A stretch of 30,509 bases of DNA from Oceanospirillaceae bacterium (GCA_023954795.1 JAGSHA010000005.1:1-30509), one strand, 5' to 3'; positions 15,801-23,930 are shown, numbered from the stretch's first letter. Translations and numbers: made by a program. The notes: generated from the sequence alone by a model not told the origin.

Positions 15801-16669
15801 GCGCCTCGGAGTTGCCGCTGATTGATCTGAATGTAAAGTCAGTTGAGGTGCGCGGGAAACCGTATGGTGCATGGAGTATGGAGATGCGCCCGGATGCGTA
15901 CGGTGCAACCTTTCAGAATGTGCGCGGTGATATGTTTGGGGTGAACGTCAGCGGGGATGCTCGCTGGTCAACCGCGGGTATTGAGAGCTCTGCGATACTT
16001 TTGAATTTCGAGAGTGATACGCTGGATCCGCTGCTTAAAGCCTGGCAGTACGATCGTTTTATCCAAAGCCAATTTTTAAATGTTGATGCCAATCTGGTCT
16101 GGGAGGGAGCACCCTGGGCATTTTCTCTGGATCGTCTGTATGGTCACTTCTCGTTGTTGGCTAAAAATGGTCGTATTATCGAAGCGGGTGAGTCAGGTCA
16201 GTTCCTTCGCGTATTGGGTATTCTAAATCTGGAAACGCTGGGGCGTCGTCTGCGTTTAGACTTCAGTGATTTATTTGCTCAGGGGTTAGCGTTTGATCGT
16301 GTTAATGCCGATTATACGCTGGCTCAGGGCGTAGCCGTCACCCGTTCACCGTTTAAGCTGAAAGGCCCTTCTGCAGATATGAAGCTGATTGGCTCATTGG
16401 ATCTGGTGAATGAGACGGTTGATAAAGATATGGAGGTCGTGTTGCCAGTGACTAAAAACCTACCCTTGATGGGGGTTTTGCTTGGTCAGCCGCAGGTTGC
16501 AGGTGCCGTCTATCTGATTGATAAGCTGATTGGAGACCGGTTGGAGAAATTTACTACCATTCGTTATCACCTTTCTGGCGACTGGACCGATCCGCAGCTA
16601 GAGCTGGAGACCAAGAAAGAGGATAAGGTCCCATCCGATAACCCTGTCTTTCAGCAAGGGGGAGGTTGA
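12815..16669 (+). CDS. yhdP: YhdP family AsmA-like envelope phospholipid transport protein
   Basis: YhdP-type proteins are very large, inner-membrane anchored AsmA-like beta-groove proteins. In E. coli they act with TamB and YdbH in moving phospholipid to the outer membrane. The 1284 residues have one N-terminal membrane helix (about 9-31, WLSYWILVALLGLSALLVVT) and then a long beta-rich periplasmic body. The C-terminal AsmA-like part (GRIIEAGESGQFLRVLGILN, FKLKGPSADMKLIGSLDLVN) is typical of the family. It starts 11 bases after rng and ends overlapping the next start by one base. In this window it joins mla, lpt and mre as another envelope gene. Confidence 0.95.
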   Translation: MIARTKKLIWLSYWILVALLGLSALLVVTLRLVYPALPDYQQRIESHLSEALGSEVTFTRMHTYWRGQNPVLELEGIRVSGTTEVTVDNAVLALDLPRSLAFQQLVFTQLDVNQPYIKVVADLPEVSTDDPSSRPLNPDDAKGAQLLSLLLRQERLSVSDASIELHLGALPPVTLTSFSAHLRSSGQLHQLKIGAALTAGGTSAPFRFVAEVNGSPARRPLNFYFDLPGMPQQVLNPWLEYAGLERIKNLDGRIKLWGAYRRNALEYAYLDTQISTLQAAGQSVTDTQVLLSLQPAESGYQAQLSGKLTANDKPYELPLVTANWEQGLGLMPDLLAMDSLDLKLLKGWLDGQSFLPKIGQRAVTMLNPRGYVEQLDIRWTSPEWTSFVANADLIDVSVSPWGGAPGLRHITGRLRHDIGGGSVDLDNNQFAMSFPDLKMPEWQYSFARGHVNWRLTDSAVEVGSGLLQLKNEDVTASGRFFFRLPYDKDGQTDLTLLIGVRDSLGTAFKDYIPPKEVGVATHKWLMSAIQGGQVHTGGFMLNANTRSRLPDYQKPVVQLFLDVDKLQFGFDPNWPSVTQGKGYFLYRDFGFLTEASGTLLDSKVKEAWVYSAPGATRLQILGNAQGDAKDIRKILLQTPIRSEVGSELPRWEWSAKADTKLDIDIALNGKRAPVVKASTRLREGRFVSVENRLSFEKISGELRFSTETGLKSKRLDGRLFGQPVKAVIESSRDEKQGQQTRLVLDGKADIRQVQEWLNQSYLAVAEGQTDYRAELELCTGSPLCNQLKIRSDLVGISVEAPAPLGKESDAPRLFDVLYTLGDETQQRIWLNYGGDLRAVFHLDRGKVKAGQLVLGADSVQPPSRSGLWIDGALTRLDIAELRRFLSKAGLLPSDTESDVAVASVESELLLEDIRLQIGELVSGGLTLPQLQVQVRNTHGGWQINGENRMLKGRLFLPDDKRQISSLTLDYLKIERDQFSETDSPDSDVASQADGFSASELPLIDLNVKSVEVRGKPYGAWSMEMRPDAYGATFQNVRGDMFGVNVSGDARWSTAGIESSAILLNFESDTLDPLLKAWQYDRFIQSQFLNVDANLVWEGAPWAFSLDRLYGHFSLLAKNGRIIEAGESGQFLRVLGILNLETLGRRLRLDFSDLFAQGLAFDRVNADYTLAQGVAVTRSPFKLKGPSADMKLIGSLDLVNETVDKDMEVVLPVTKNLPLMGVLLGQPQVAGAVYLIDKLIGDRLEKFTTIRYHLSGDWTDPQLELETKKEDKVPSDNPVFQQGGG

Positions 16670-17496
16670 TGAAGCGTGTTGCGCTGCTGCAGATGGTTTC
16701 TACAGCGGATCTGGAGGTAAACCTTAAACAAGCAATACTATTGCTCAGGCAGGCGGCGGAACAAGGCGCGGTGCTGGCCGTTTTACCTGAGAACTTTGCG
16801 CTGCTGAATACTCAACGCTTAAGAGCCTTTGCGGAAGCTGAGCTTGATAGGGTTGTGTCTTTATTGTGCTCACAGGCGGCAGAACTTGGAATATGGATCG
16901 TTGTGGGCAGCGTACCCATGTCGACCTCCGCACAAGGCCTGTCTGTTGACGCTCCCCACGTGCGGGCCGCATGTTTGCTTATCGATTCCTTAGGCAATAT
17001 CCGTGCGCGTTATGACAAGCTGCATCTGTTTGATGTGGATGTTGCCGACCAGCAGGCAACTTACCGTGAGTCGGAATTTGTAGAAGCCGGTGACGACTTA
17101 GTTGTGGTCGATACCCCAGTGGGGGCTTTGGGGTTGAGTATTTGCTATGACTTGCGTTTCCCCGAGCAATATCAGCGCTTACGAGAGGCCGGCGCTGAAT
17201 TGATTGCAGTTCCGTCTGCATTCACGCATGTAACGGGACAGGCTCACTGGGAAGTTTTATTGCGTGCGCGGGCGATTGAGAATCAGGTGTATATTCTGGG
17301 ATGTAATCAAGGCGGGGCGCATGGAGAGGGGCGAGAATCGTGGGGCCACTCGATGATTGTGGATCCATGGGGACGCCTAATGGCGCAGTGTCAAAAGGGC
17401 AGTGGGTTGGTGGTTGCTGAAATCGATCTGGAATATTTGGCAGATATTCGTCAAAAAATGCCGGTGTTGGCGCACCGGCATCGCACAGGGTTTTAA
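16669..17496 (+). CDS. Nitrilase-superfamily amidohydrolase (Nit1-like, deaminated-glutathione amidase type)
   Basis: This carbon-nitrogen hydrolase has 275 residues, the usual length. The catalytic triad is Glu41 (VLPENFALL), Lys117 (RYDKLHLFD) and Cys159 (SICYDLRFPEQY). The last two motifs are characteristic of the Nit1 branch, whose characterised members repair deaminated glutathione. That exact substrate is inferred. ATG at 16669 overlaps the yhdP stop by one base and follows AAGGGGGAGG; a TTG three bases earlier is possible. It closes the mreB-to-nit run. Its last codons contain a strong hairpin that serves the convergent operon (see the terminator at 17453-17481). Confidence 0.92.
   Translation: MKRVALLQMVSTADLEVNLKQAILLLRQAAEQGAVLAVLPENFALLNTQRLRAFAEAELDRVVSLLCSQAAELGIWIVVGSVPMSTSAQGLSVDAPHVRAACLLIDSLGNIRARYDKLHLFDVDVADQQATYRESEFVEAGDDLVVVDTPVGALGLSICYDLRFPEQYQRLREAGAELIAVPSAFTHVTGQAHWEVLLRARAIENQVYILGCNQGGAHGEGRESWGHSMIVDPWGRLMAQCQKGSGLVVAEIDLEYLADIRQKMPVLAHRHRTGF
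17453..17481 (-). terminator. Rho-independent terminator of mgtE-darP, inside the nitrilase gene
   Basis: On the minus strand ATGCCGGTG (17481-17473), loop CGCCAA, CACCGGCAT (17466-17458) is a perfect nine-base-pair stem. It runs into six T (17458-17453; the first shares the last stem base). It lies 26 bases beyond the darP stop and entirely within the last 15 codons of the convergent nitrilase gene. For the plus strand the following T-run (17491-17494) is too far away to form a good terminator. Confidence 0.75.
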
Positions 17497-17506
17497 AGCC
17501 TGTTTG

Positions 17507-18037
17507 TCAGAGTTTGGCTTCTGCTAACTCACGCAAATATTTAAACAGCTTGCGGGCGGTTGCCGGAGCTTGCTGTTTTTCCGCTTCCTTCTTTGCATTC
17601 CGAATCAGCTGGCGTAAGTGCTGAATATCAGCTTCAGGGTTCTCTGCCAGATAGGTTTGCAGCTCATCGTTACCGCCTTCGATTAAACGATCACGCCAGC
17701 GTTCCAAGCGATGGAACATCGCCGTATGCGCCTGGCTACCCGCTTCAAAGCGTCCCATTGCCTGTTCAATCTCTTCCGCATCTTCGGTGCGCATCAGGCG
17801 CCCCACGTAGTTCATATGGCGCTTCATCGCTCCACTACGCGGCTTGATGCGGCTGCACTCTTCAATTGCAGCGCGCAAGGGTTCAGACATCGGGACGGTT
17901 TTTAGCTGTTCTGCAGTCAGAGTGCTGAGCTTCTCTCCCAGCGTCTGCAGTGCGAGCATCTCTTTTTTAATTTGGGTCTTACTGACCCATTCCTCTTCTG
18001 AGGAATCGTCTTTTGAAAAATCTTCGTTGTTAACCAT
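17507..18037 (-). CDS. darP: Ribosome-associated protein DarP (YjgA, DUF615)
   Basis: DarP binds late 50S ribosome precursors and helps mature the peptidyl-transferase region. The 176 residues are highly charged and helical, with family motifs VSKTQIKKEMLALQTLGEKL (about 18-37) and RSGAMKRHMNYVGRLMR (about 72-88), and no membrane or signal segment. It follows mgtE by only 12 bases on the minus strand, so the two are probably one transcript. In pseudomonads and E. coli this gene is usually near tldD or pmbA; neither is present here. Confidence 0.93.
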   Translation of the reverse strand: MVNNEDFSKDDSSEEEWVSKTQIKKEMLALQTLGEKLSTLTAEQLKTVPMSEPLRAAIEECSRIKPRSGAMKRHMNYVGRLMRTEDAEEIEQAMGRFEAGSQAHTAMFHRLERWRDRLIEGGNDELQTYLAENPEADIQHLRQLIRNAKKEAEKQQAPATARKLFKYLRELAEAKL

Positions 18038-18049
18038 GGATAACCAGTA

Positions 18050-19399
18050 TTAGCTATAAAACACGGTGGCCAGACCCAGAAACGTAAAGAATCCAACCAC
18101 ATCGGTAATTGTTGTAAGCAGGACGCTGCCAGCAAGGGCAGGGTCGATACCGACGGCTTTGAGCCCAAGGGGTAATAAGGTACCCGCCATCGCGCCTGCA
18201 ATAAGATTAATCACAATCGACAGAGCGATAATGATACCTATTGTTGTATCTTGGAACCAGACGACCGCCACAGCAGCAACGACGAGTGCCCAAAGTAGGC
18301 CATTCATCGCACCAACGATCATTTCGCGGTTCAGAAGCCAGGTAGCATTGGACTTCTCCACATGCCCCAAAGCCTGACCACGAATCACCAGTGTTAATGT
18401 TTGAGAGCCAGCAATCCCTCCCATCGATGCCACGATAGGCATAAGAACAGCCAGTGCAACGACCTTATCGATCGTTTCTTCAAATAACCCAATCACGGCT
18501 GATGCGACAAAGGCGGTGATCAAATTGATCCCCAACCACAGTGCACGCCGGCGGGTGGTTTTCATGACGGGCGCAAAGGTATCTTCATCTTCGTCCAGAC
18601 CGGCCATACTCATCAGTGAGTGGTCCGCGTCTTCACGGATGACGTCAACCACATCATCGATGGTAATACGGCCCAGCAGGCGACCGTCGTCATCAATAAC
18701 CGGGGCGGAGACCAGATCGTGTTGCTCGAAGAGTACAGCCACTTCGTTGTCCGGCATGGTGGCTGAAATAGGTTCGATTTCAGTCACCATGATTTCGCGC
18801 ACGGTGATATTCGGATCTGAGACCAGCAATTTCGTCAGTGGCAGAATTCCTATATAGGAATCCTTTCGGCTGACAACAATCAGGCTGTCGGTCATTTCCG
18901 GTATCTCTTTGTGACGGCGCATATATCGCATTACCGTCTCTACCGATATATCGGGTCGGATAGTGACCGTATCGGTGTTCATCAGGCCGCCAGCCGTATC
19001 CTCTGGATAGGATAAAACCTGCTCTACACGTTTGCGGTTTTGTTTATCCATTATCCGCAGCAGCTCTTTCATGACCGTGTTCGGCAGCTGCTGAATGACG
19101 TCAGCCATGTCGTCGGTATCCAGCGATTCGGTGATCGCCAATACTTCAGTGGCGTCCATGCGACTCAGGATCTCAGCCTGTACGTCATCCCCTAAGTCCT
19201 GAAGGACTTCACCTTCCAGATCCGTATTGATCAGATTCCAGAGAATCTGTCGTTCCTTAGGCGGGGATTTTTCAATCAGGCGGGCGACTTCTGCCGGGCG
19301 CAGGCTATGATTGAGGACAAAACGAATCTGTTGGAATTCGCCACTATCCAGCGCATCTGCAAGCTTTTCAAACTGTGTTCTCTGCGCTGATGTACTCAT
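18050..19399 (-). CDS. mgtE: Magnesium transporter MgtE
   Basis: MgtE is a dimeric Mg2+-gated channel in the inner membrane. The 449 residues show the standard order: a cytoplasmic MgtE N domain (about 15-125; repeats such as LLRIMDKQNRKRVEQVLSYP near its end), two CBS domains that sense Mg2+ (about 135-260), and a C-terminal pore domain of five helices (about 285-449). The pore includes PIVASMGGIAGSQTLTLVIR, the conserved segment around the selectivity region. A promoter with a perfect TATAAT lies about 55 bases upstream. No strong ribosome site precedes the ATG at 19399. It heads a probable mgtE-darP operon. Confidence 0.95.
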   Translation of the reverse strand: MSTSAQRTQFEKLADALDSGEFQQIRFVLNHSLRPAEVARLIEKSPPKERQILWNLINTDLEGEVLQDLGDDVQAEILSRMDATEVLAITESLDTDDMADVIQQLPNTVMKELLRIMDKQNRKRVEQVLSYPEDTAGGLMNTDTVTIRPDISVETVMRYMRRHKEIPEMTDSLIVVSRKDSYIGILPLTKLLVSDPNITVREIMVTEIEPISATMPDNEVAVLFEQHDLVSAPVIDDDGRLLGRITIDDVVDVIREDADHSLMSMAGLDEDEDTFAPVMKTTRRRALWLGINLITAFVASAVIGLFEETIDKVVALAVLMPIVASMGGIAGSQTLTLVIRGQALGHVEKSNATWLLNREMIVGAMNGLLWALVVAAVAVVWFQDTTIGIIIALSIVINLIAGAMAGTLLPLGLKAVGIDPALAGSVLLTTITDVVGFFTFLGLATVFYS

Positions 19400-19454
19400 G
19401 CCGCGTTAACTCATAATCCGGAGGATAAACAAGGAGAGGCTCCAATCCGTCCCA

Positions 19455-19483
19455 ATTATAGCGGATTGTGACGAGGGGAATAA
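19455..19483 (-). promoter_or_regulatory. Putative mgtE promoter
   Basis: On the minus strand TTATTC (19483-19478), a 17-base spacer and a perfect TATAAT (19460-19455) precede mgtE, predicting a leader of about 50 bases. The -35 is poor. The leader looks too short for a Mg2+ riboswitch, and I see no such structure. Confidence 0.5.
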
Positions 19484-19644
19484 CCCACGTGCGGGGGAGT
19501 GTAGCAAAAGCAGAGGTTTAAACCAGCCTGATTGCAGTGCTGGATTGAAACAATCTAATGCAGTGAAAGGGCTGGCAGCTCTGACACTGGGAAAGGGTTG
19601 TGGATCGGGAAGAGATGAAGAGAGAGGGCCTCGTTGGAGACGTT

Positions 19645-19914
19645 CTACTCTTCTTCGTCGAAACGATTGTTGACCAGTGTTTCGATAGCTTGCATGGCAT
19701 CCTGTTCGTCGTCACCTTCGATGCAAAATGTCAGTTCGGTACCAATACTGGCTGCCAGCATCATAACGGACATGATGCTCTTGCCATCTACCTGACGTCC
19801 TTCCTTGGCGATCTTTATATCGCTGGAGAAGCGACTGGTTACGCCGGTGAGTTTCGCAGCTGCACGAGCGTGAAGGCCCAGTTTGTTGATTATTTCCAGT
19901 TTCTTTTCGATCAT
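19645..19914 (-). CDS. ptsO: HPr-like phosphocarrier protein NPr of the nitrogen PTS
   Basis: NPr carries phosphate from EI-Ntr (PtsP) to EIIA-Ntr (PtsN) in a regulatory PTS that imports no sugar. The 89 residues contain the phosphorylated His15 in GLHARAA and the helix-2 serine Ser46 in GKSIMSVMML. The C-terminal tail is acidic (FDEEE). It is the last gene of the rpoN-hpf-ptsN-rapZ-npr series, 13 bases after rapZ. A weak CCAGC/GCTGG inverted repeat followed by TTT on the minus strand (19523-19543) could be the operon's terminator. Confidence 0.95.
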   Translation of the reverse strand: MIEKKLEIINKLGLHARAAAKLTGVTSRFSSDIKIAKEGRQVDGKSIMSVMMLAASIGTELTFCIEGDDEQDAMQAIETLVNNRFDEEE

Positions 19915-19927
19915 GTCGTTAGTTCTG

Positions 19928-20788
19928 TCACTTCAGTTCCCGATGGCGGACATGAACATTATCCATAAGTTGCTCAAAATGAGAAGCTAAACGGGTCGCC
20001 AGGTAGACTGATCGATGATGACCACCCGTACAACCGATGGCCACTGTAATGTAGCTACGATTGTTTGCGGCGAAGCGGGGTAACCAGCATTCCAGATACT
20101 CGGTAATGTGGTCCTGCATCTCCTGTACCTGATCTGATTCCGATAAAAAATTGATCACGGGCTGGTCCAAGCCCGAGTATTGACGCAATTCAGGAATCCA
20201 ATACGGATTGGGCAGGACGCGGACATCGTAAACAATATCGGCATCCAACGGTACACCGTGTTTAAAGCCAAAGGATTCAAACTGCACCGCAAGTGACTGG
20301 TCGCTGCGGTCGGCAATGCGACTTTTTACCGTGTCACGCAGGTCGTATAGGTTCAGACGTGTTGTGTCGATGCGCAAATCAGCCATTTTGGCGATGGGTT
20401 CGAGTAACTGCTGTTCGAGTTGAATCGATTCCAGCAGTCCGCGGTTATCGTCTGATAGGGGGTGTTTGCGGCGCGTAGAGCTGTAGCGCTTCAGAAGAGT
20501 TGCTTCTGATGCATCAAGGTAAAGCACTTCGTAGTGTGCATCCTGCTCATCTTCTTTCAACGCTTCGAGGATGGCGGGCAGCTGTGCCAGATTACTCAGC
20601 AAATTGCGTGCATCAATACTGATCGCAATATGCTCTGGATGTTGTGGATCACTGGTCATCTGAGCAACCAGTGAGGGCAGCAGGGTTGCAGGAAGATTAT
20701 CGATGCAGTAGAAGCCGATATCTTCTAACGCCTGAAGTGCTGTACTTTTACCAGATCCAGATCGGCCGCTGATAACAACAAGCTTCAT
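19928..20788 (-). CDS. rapZ: RNase adapter protein RapZ (P-loop)
   Basis: RapZ binds nucleotide and, in enterobacteria, delivers the small RNA GlmZ to RNase E to control glucosamine-6-phosphate synthesis, and so supply of wall and LPS precursors. The 286 residues have an N-terminal Walker A, GRSGSGKS (8-15), and the C-terminal RNA-binding domain with the signature VAIGCTGGHHRSVYLA (about 248-263). Whether a GlmZ-type target exists here is unknown. Its place between ptsN and npr is the standard context, with gaps of 32 and 13 bases. Confidence 0.97.
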   Translation of the reverse strand: MKLVVISGRSGSGKSTALQALEDIGFYCIDNLPATLLPSLVAQMTSDPQHPEHIAISIDARNLLSNLAQLPAILEALKEDEQDAHYEVLYLDASEATLLKRYSSTRRKHPLSDDNRGLLESIQLEQQLLEPIAKMADLRIDTTRLNLYDLRDTVKSRIADRSDQSLAVQFESFGFKHGVPLDADIVYDVRVLPNPYWIPELRQYSGLDQPVINFLSESDQVQEMQDHITEYLECWLPRFAANNRSYITVAIGCTGGHHRSVYLATRLASHFEQLMDNVHVRHRELK

Positions 20789-20820
20789 GTCCCCTCCTGC
20801 CTGTGTGATGAGGTGTTTTG

Positions 20821-21276
20821 TTAATTGCCCAGATCTGAAATGACGGTATACAGAGCGGCATCATCACTGGTGTTACGTAGGGCGTTGCGCACCGACTCCT
20901 GACTAAACAGCTCTGCAGCTGAAGCCAGCGTCTGAAGATGTTCGTCACAGGCTTCTTCCGGTACGACGAGGGTGAATATCAGATCTACGGGCTTGCCATC
21001 AATTGAGTCAAAGTCAATCGGTGAGTCCAGTGTGATCAGGTAGCCCAGGGCGTTCTGACAGTCTTGTAGCCGACAATGGGGAATCGCCACGCCATCACCG
21101 ATACCGGTGCTGCCCAGACGCTCCCTGCCAAGTAGTCCTGAGAATACAGTATCAGCTTCCAGGCCGGGATTTTGCTCGGCGATAAGCTGGCTGGTTCTTT
21201 CCAGTACGCGTTTTTTGCTTCCGCCCTCGAAGCCGCATAGGGTTCTCGAGGGCGTCAGTAGCTCTTGAATCAACAT
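20821..21276 (-). CDS. ptsN: PTS IIA-like nitrogen regulatory protein PtsN (EIIA-Ntr)
   Basis: EIIA-Ntr accepts phosphate from NPr and, depending on its phosphorylation, modulates targets such as potassium transport and sensor kinases. The 151 residues form a PTS EIIA type-2 domain with the phosphorylated histidine, His67, in GVAIPHCRL. The end of the chain, ISDLGN, is intact. It lies between hpf (24-base gap) and rapZ in the rpoN cluster. Confidence 0.96.
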   Translation of the reverse strand: MLIQELLTPSRTLCGFEGGSKKRVLERTSQLIAEQNPGLEADTVFSGLLGRERLGSTGIGDGVAIPHCRLQDCQNALGYLITLDSPIDFDSIDGKPVDLIFTLVVPEEACDEHLQTLASAAELFSQESVRNALRNTSDDAALYTVISDLGN

Positions 21277-21300
21277 AGGTTGTGTTGAGAATGATATGAC

Positions 21301-21591
21301 TTATTTGTGTTTTTTGAGTTTTTCTTTGTGCTTAATGATCTGACGATCCAGTTTATCGACAAGACCGTCGATAGAGGCGTACATATCATCATGTTCGTGA
21401 GCAGCAAAGATCTGTCCGCCGGCAAGGTGAAGATCACCTTCTGCTTTCTGGCGTTTTTTGTCGACGCTGAGTGTCACCTGGACGTTGGTGATATTGTCAA
21501 AATGCCGTCCCAGTTTTTCAAACTTGGAGTGCACATAATTACTCATAGATTCAGTCAGTTCGACATGATGGCCAGTAATATTAATCTGCAT
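21301..21591 (-). CDS. hpf: Ribosome hibernation-promoting factor, short form
   Basis: HPF binds the 30S decoding region in slow or stationary cells and helps form inactive 100S dimers. The 96 residues begin MQINITGHHVELTESMSNYV and end in a basic tail (IKHKEKLKKHK), as in the short gammaproteobacterial form. The long-form dimerisation domain is absent, so a separate RMF would be expected elsewhere. It lies immediately after rpoN (48-base gap), the usual place. Confidence 0.96.
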   Translation of the reverse strand: MQINITGHHVELTESMSNYVHSKFEKLGRHFDNITNVQVTLSVDKKRQKAEGDLHLAGGQIFAAHEHDDMYASIDGLVDKLDRQIIKHKEKLKKHK

Positions 21592-21639
21592 AGGTCTCTC
21601 CTATTGGCAGTGACTGTATTCGTCCTGTTTGCATTTCCA

Positions 21640-23148
21640 TTAAACCAGACGCTTGCGTTCATTAGAAGGCGGAATGCTCATTGCCTCCCGATATTTCGCA
21701 ATTGTGCGACGGGCTACTTTAAATCCTTGTTCGTCCAGAAACTGTGCGATCTTATTATCACTTAATGGTTTTGCCGGATTTTCAGCGGCAACCAGCTTTT
21801 TGATCAGCGCGCGGATTGCCGTAGAGGAGGCAGCTCCACCGTCGTTGGTGTTTACGTGGCTGGAGAAGAAGTACTTCAGCTCAAAAATCCCTCTGGGGGT
21901 GTGCATGTACTTCTGTGTCGTGACACGGGAGATGGTTGATTCGTGCATCTCAACGGCTTCTGCGATGTCATGCAGTACCATCGGTTTCATCCCTTCCTCA
22001 CCGTGCTCGAGAAACCCTTCCTGTCGTTTAACGATTTCGTTTGCGACTTTCATCAGGGTTTCGTTGCGGCTCTGTAAGCTCTTTATAAACCAGCGGGCTT
22101 CCTGAAGGTTGCTTTTCAGGTAGGTGTTATCGGCGCTGTTATCAGCCCGGCGTACAAGATCTGCGTAGCCTGAATTGATTCTCAGGCGGGGTGATACTTC
22201 CGGGTTAAGATTGACTGTCCAGATACCGCGCTGTTTAGTGACAATAACATCCGGTATCACGTATTCAGCGGTGCTGGAAGTAATGCTTGCGCCAGGTTTT
22301 GGGTTCAGCTGCTGGATGAGCAGAATGACCTGCTGCAACTGGGGCTCCTTAAGCCTTGCTTTACGCATCAGTTGACGGTAATCGTGGCTACCAAGTAGCT
22401 TCAGGTAGTTTCTGACGACCGTCAGCGCCTGCTTTTTCCACGCGGTATCATCCGGCAGTTGCTCCAGCTGAATTGCGAGGCAGTCGCTGAGGTCTCGTGC
22501 GCATACGCCAGGCGGGTCAAATTGTTGAATGCGTCGCAGCACCGCTTCGACTTCATCCAGATCTAACTCCTCAATGCCATCCTGTTGACGCAGATGTTCG
22601 TGGATATCTTCAAGTGTAACGGTGAGATAGCCATCGGGGTTGATTCCATCGATTAGACTGGTCGCAATTAACCGATCCTGATCGCTCATAGGCGTCAGGT
22701 TCAGCTGCCAGTGAAGGTGATCCTGTAGCGTTTCTTCTGCGGTGTCATTGGATTCGAAGGAGCCTTCAGAATCATCTCGGCTGCTACCCGGGGCAGAACT
22801 TTGAAAGGTGTCATCCCAGCTGCTGTCAGTACTGAGTTCGGCGGGGATTTCATCGTTCCAGTTATCGTCGGCAACTTGAGCTTCTTCTGTATGCTCCTGG
22901 TCCGCATGGGCTGTCACTTCGGTATCCGGGGGTGTCTCTGAGGCTGATTCCGGCGTGTTTTTTTCTTCACTTGCCGGGGTATCGGTATCGCCTTCCTCAT
23001 TAACATCCAGCATCGGATTGTTTTCAAGCGCTTCCTGAATCTCCTGTTGCAGGTCCAGTGTCGATAGCTGCAGCAACCTGATCGCCTGCTGAAGCTGAGG
23101 CGTCATGGTGAGTTGCTGGCCAATTTTGAGTTGTAGCGCTTGCTTCAT
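21640..23148 (-). CDS. rpoN: RNA polymerase sigma-54 factor RpoN
   Basis: RpoN directs polymerase to -24/-12 promoters and needs AAA+ activators. The 502 residues show all three regions: a Gln/Leu-rich region I (MKQALQLKIGQQLTMTPQLQ onward, 1-50), an acidic linker (about 50-140, rich in Asp, Glu and Ser), and the core-binding and DNA-binding part ending in the RpoN box ARRTIAKYRE (479-488). It comes after lptB and leads into hpf-ptsN-rapZ-npr. The 56-base gap before it holds a short perfect inverted repeat, ATTCAG-C-CTGAAT (23186-23198), of unknown meaning. Confidence 0.98.
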   Translation of the reverse strand: MKQALQLKIGQQLTMTPQLQQAIRLLQLSTLDLQQEIQEALENNPMLDVNEEGDTDTPASEEKNTPESASETPPDTEVTAHADQEHTEEAQVADDNWNDEIPAELSTDSSWDDTFQSSAPGSSRDDSEGSFESNDTAEETLQDHLHWQLNLTPMSDQDRLIATSLIDGINPDGYLTVTLEDIHEHLRQQDGIEELDLDEVEAVLRRIQQFDPPGVCARDLSDCLAIQLEQLPDDTAWKKQALTVVRNYLKLLGSHDYRQLMRKARLKEPQLQQVILLIQQLNPKPGASITSSTAEYVIPDVIVTKQRGIWTVNLNPEVSPRLRINSGYADLVRRADNSADNTYLKSNLQEARWFIKSLQSRNETLMKVANEIVKRQEGFLEHGEEGMKPMVLHDIAEAVEMHESTISRVTTQKYMHTPRGIFELKYFFSSHVNTNDGGAASSTAIRALIKKLVAAENPAKPLSDNKIAQFLDEQGFKVARRTIAKYREAMSIPPSNERKRLV

Positions 23149-23204
23149 AACTACTCGATAGAAACCTGTGCTGCGTTAAAGAAAAATTCAGCCTGAATAA
23201 TGAC

Positions 23205-23930
23205 TTACAGTTGAAACGTATCACCCAGATAGGCTGCGCGTACAGCGTTATTCTGCATAATAGCATTCGGAGCGCCACTAGCGAGGATTGTTCCTTCACT
23301 CACGATATACGCTTTCTCACAGATATCCAGCGTTTCCCGAACATTGTGGTCGGTGATCAGAATGCCAATGCCTTTGCTTTGCAAATGCTTAATCGTACTT
23401 TTTATATCGTTCACAGAGATAGGGTCGACACCCGCGAACGGTTCATCCAGCAGGATGAACGAAGGTTCAGTGGCCAATGCGCGGGCGATTTCAACGCGTC
23501 GGCGTTCGCCGCCAGATAAGCTCATGCCTAAGCTGTCGATAATATGGGTGATGTGGAACTCTTCCAGTAGCTCGAACATTTTTGCTTCGCGCTGCTTTTT
23601 GTCCAGATCATGTCGCGTTTCTAGGATGGCTAACAGATTGTTCCGTACGCTCATCTTGCGGAAGATCGAAGCTTCCTGTGGCAGGTAGCCGATACCGCAG
23701 CGAGCGCGCCCATGCATAGGCAGGTGGGTGATCTCTTTTTCATCGATCAGTACCTGCCCACGATCAGCACGTACCAAACCAACGATCATATAGAAACAGG
23801 TGGTTTTACCGGCTCCATTGGGTCCTAGAAGACCAACGATTTCACCGCTTTTAATCGATAGGGATACATCTTTGATGACCTCGCGGCCTTTGTAACTTTT
23901 GGCAAGATGCGTTGCTTGCAGCTTACTCAT
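23205..23930 (-). CDS. lptB: LPS export ABC transporter ATP-binding protein LptB
   Basis: LptB is the ATPase that powers LPS extraction from the inner membrane, as LptB2FGC. The 241 residues carry Walker A GPNGAGKTT (36-44), Q-loop LPQ (83-85), signature LSGGE (138-142) and Walker B ILLDEP (159-164), all intact. Its start overlaps the lptA stop by four bases (ATGA), indicating translational coupling. LptF and LptG are not in this window, as usual. Confidence 0.98.
   Translation of the reverse strand: MSKLQATHLAKSYKGREVIKDVSLSIKSGEIVGLLGPNGAGKTTCFYMIVGLVRADRGQVLIDEKEITHLPMHGRARCGIGYLPQEASIFRKMSVRNNLLAILETRHDLDKKQREAKMFELLEEFHITHIIDSLGMSLSGGERRRVEIARALATEPSFILLDEPFAGVDPISVNDIKSTIKHLQSKGIGILITDHNVRETLDICEKAYIVSEGTILASGAPNAIMQNNAVRAAYLGDTFQL

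Noticed and set aside
17458..17496. Plus-strand terminator for the nitrilase gene from the same hairpin
   Set aside because: The stem is strong but the nearest plus-strand T-run begins nine bases after it and is only four long. The T-tract is directly adjacent only on the minus strand.
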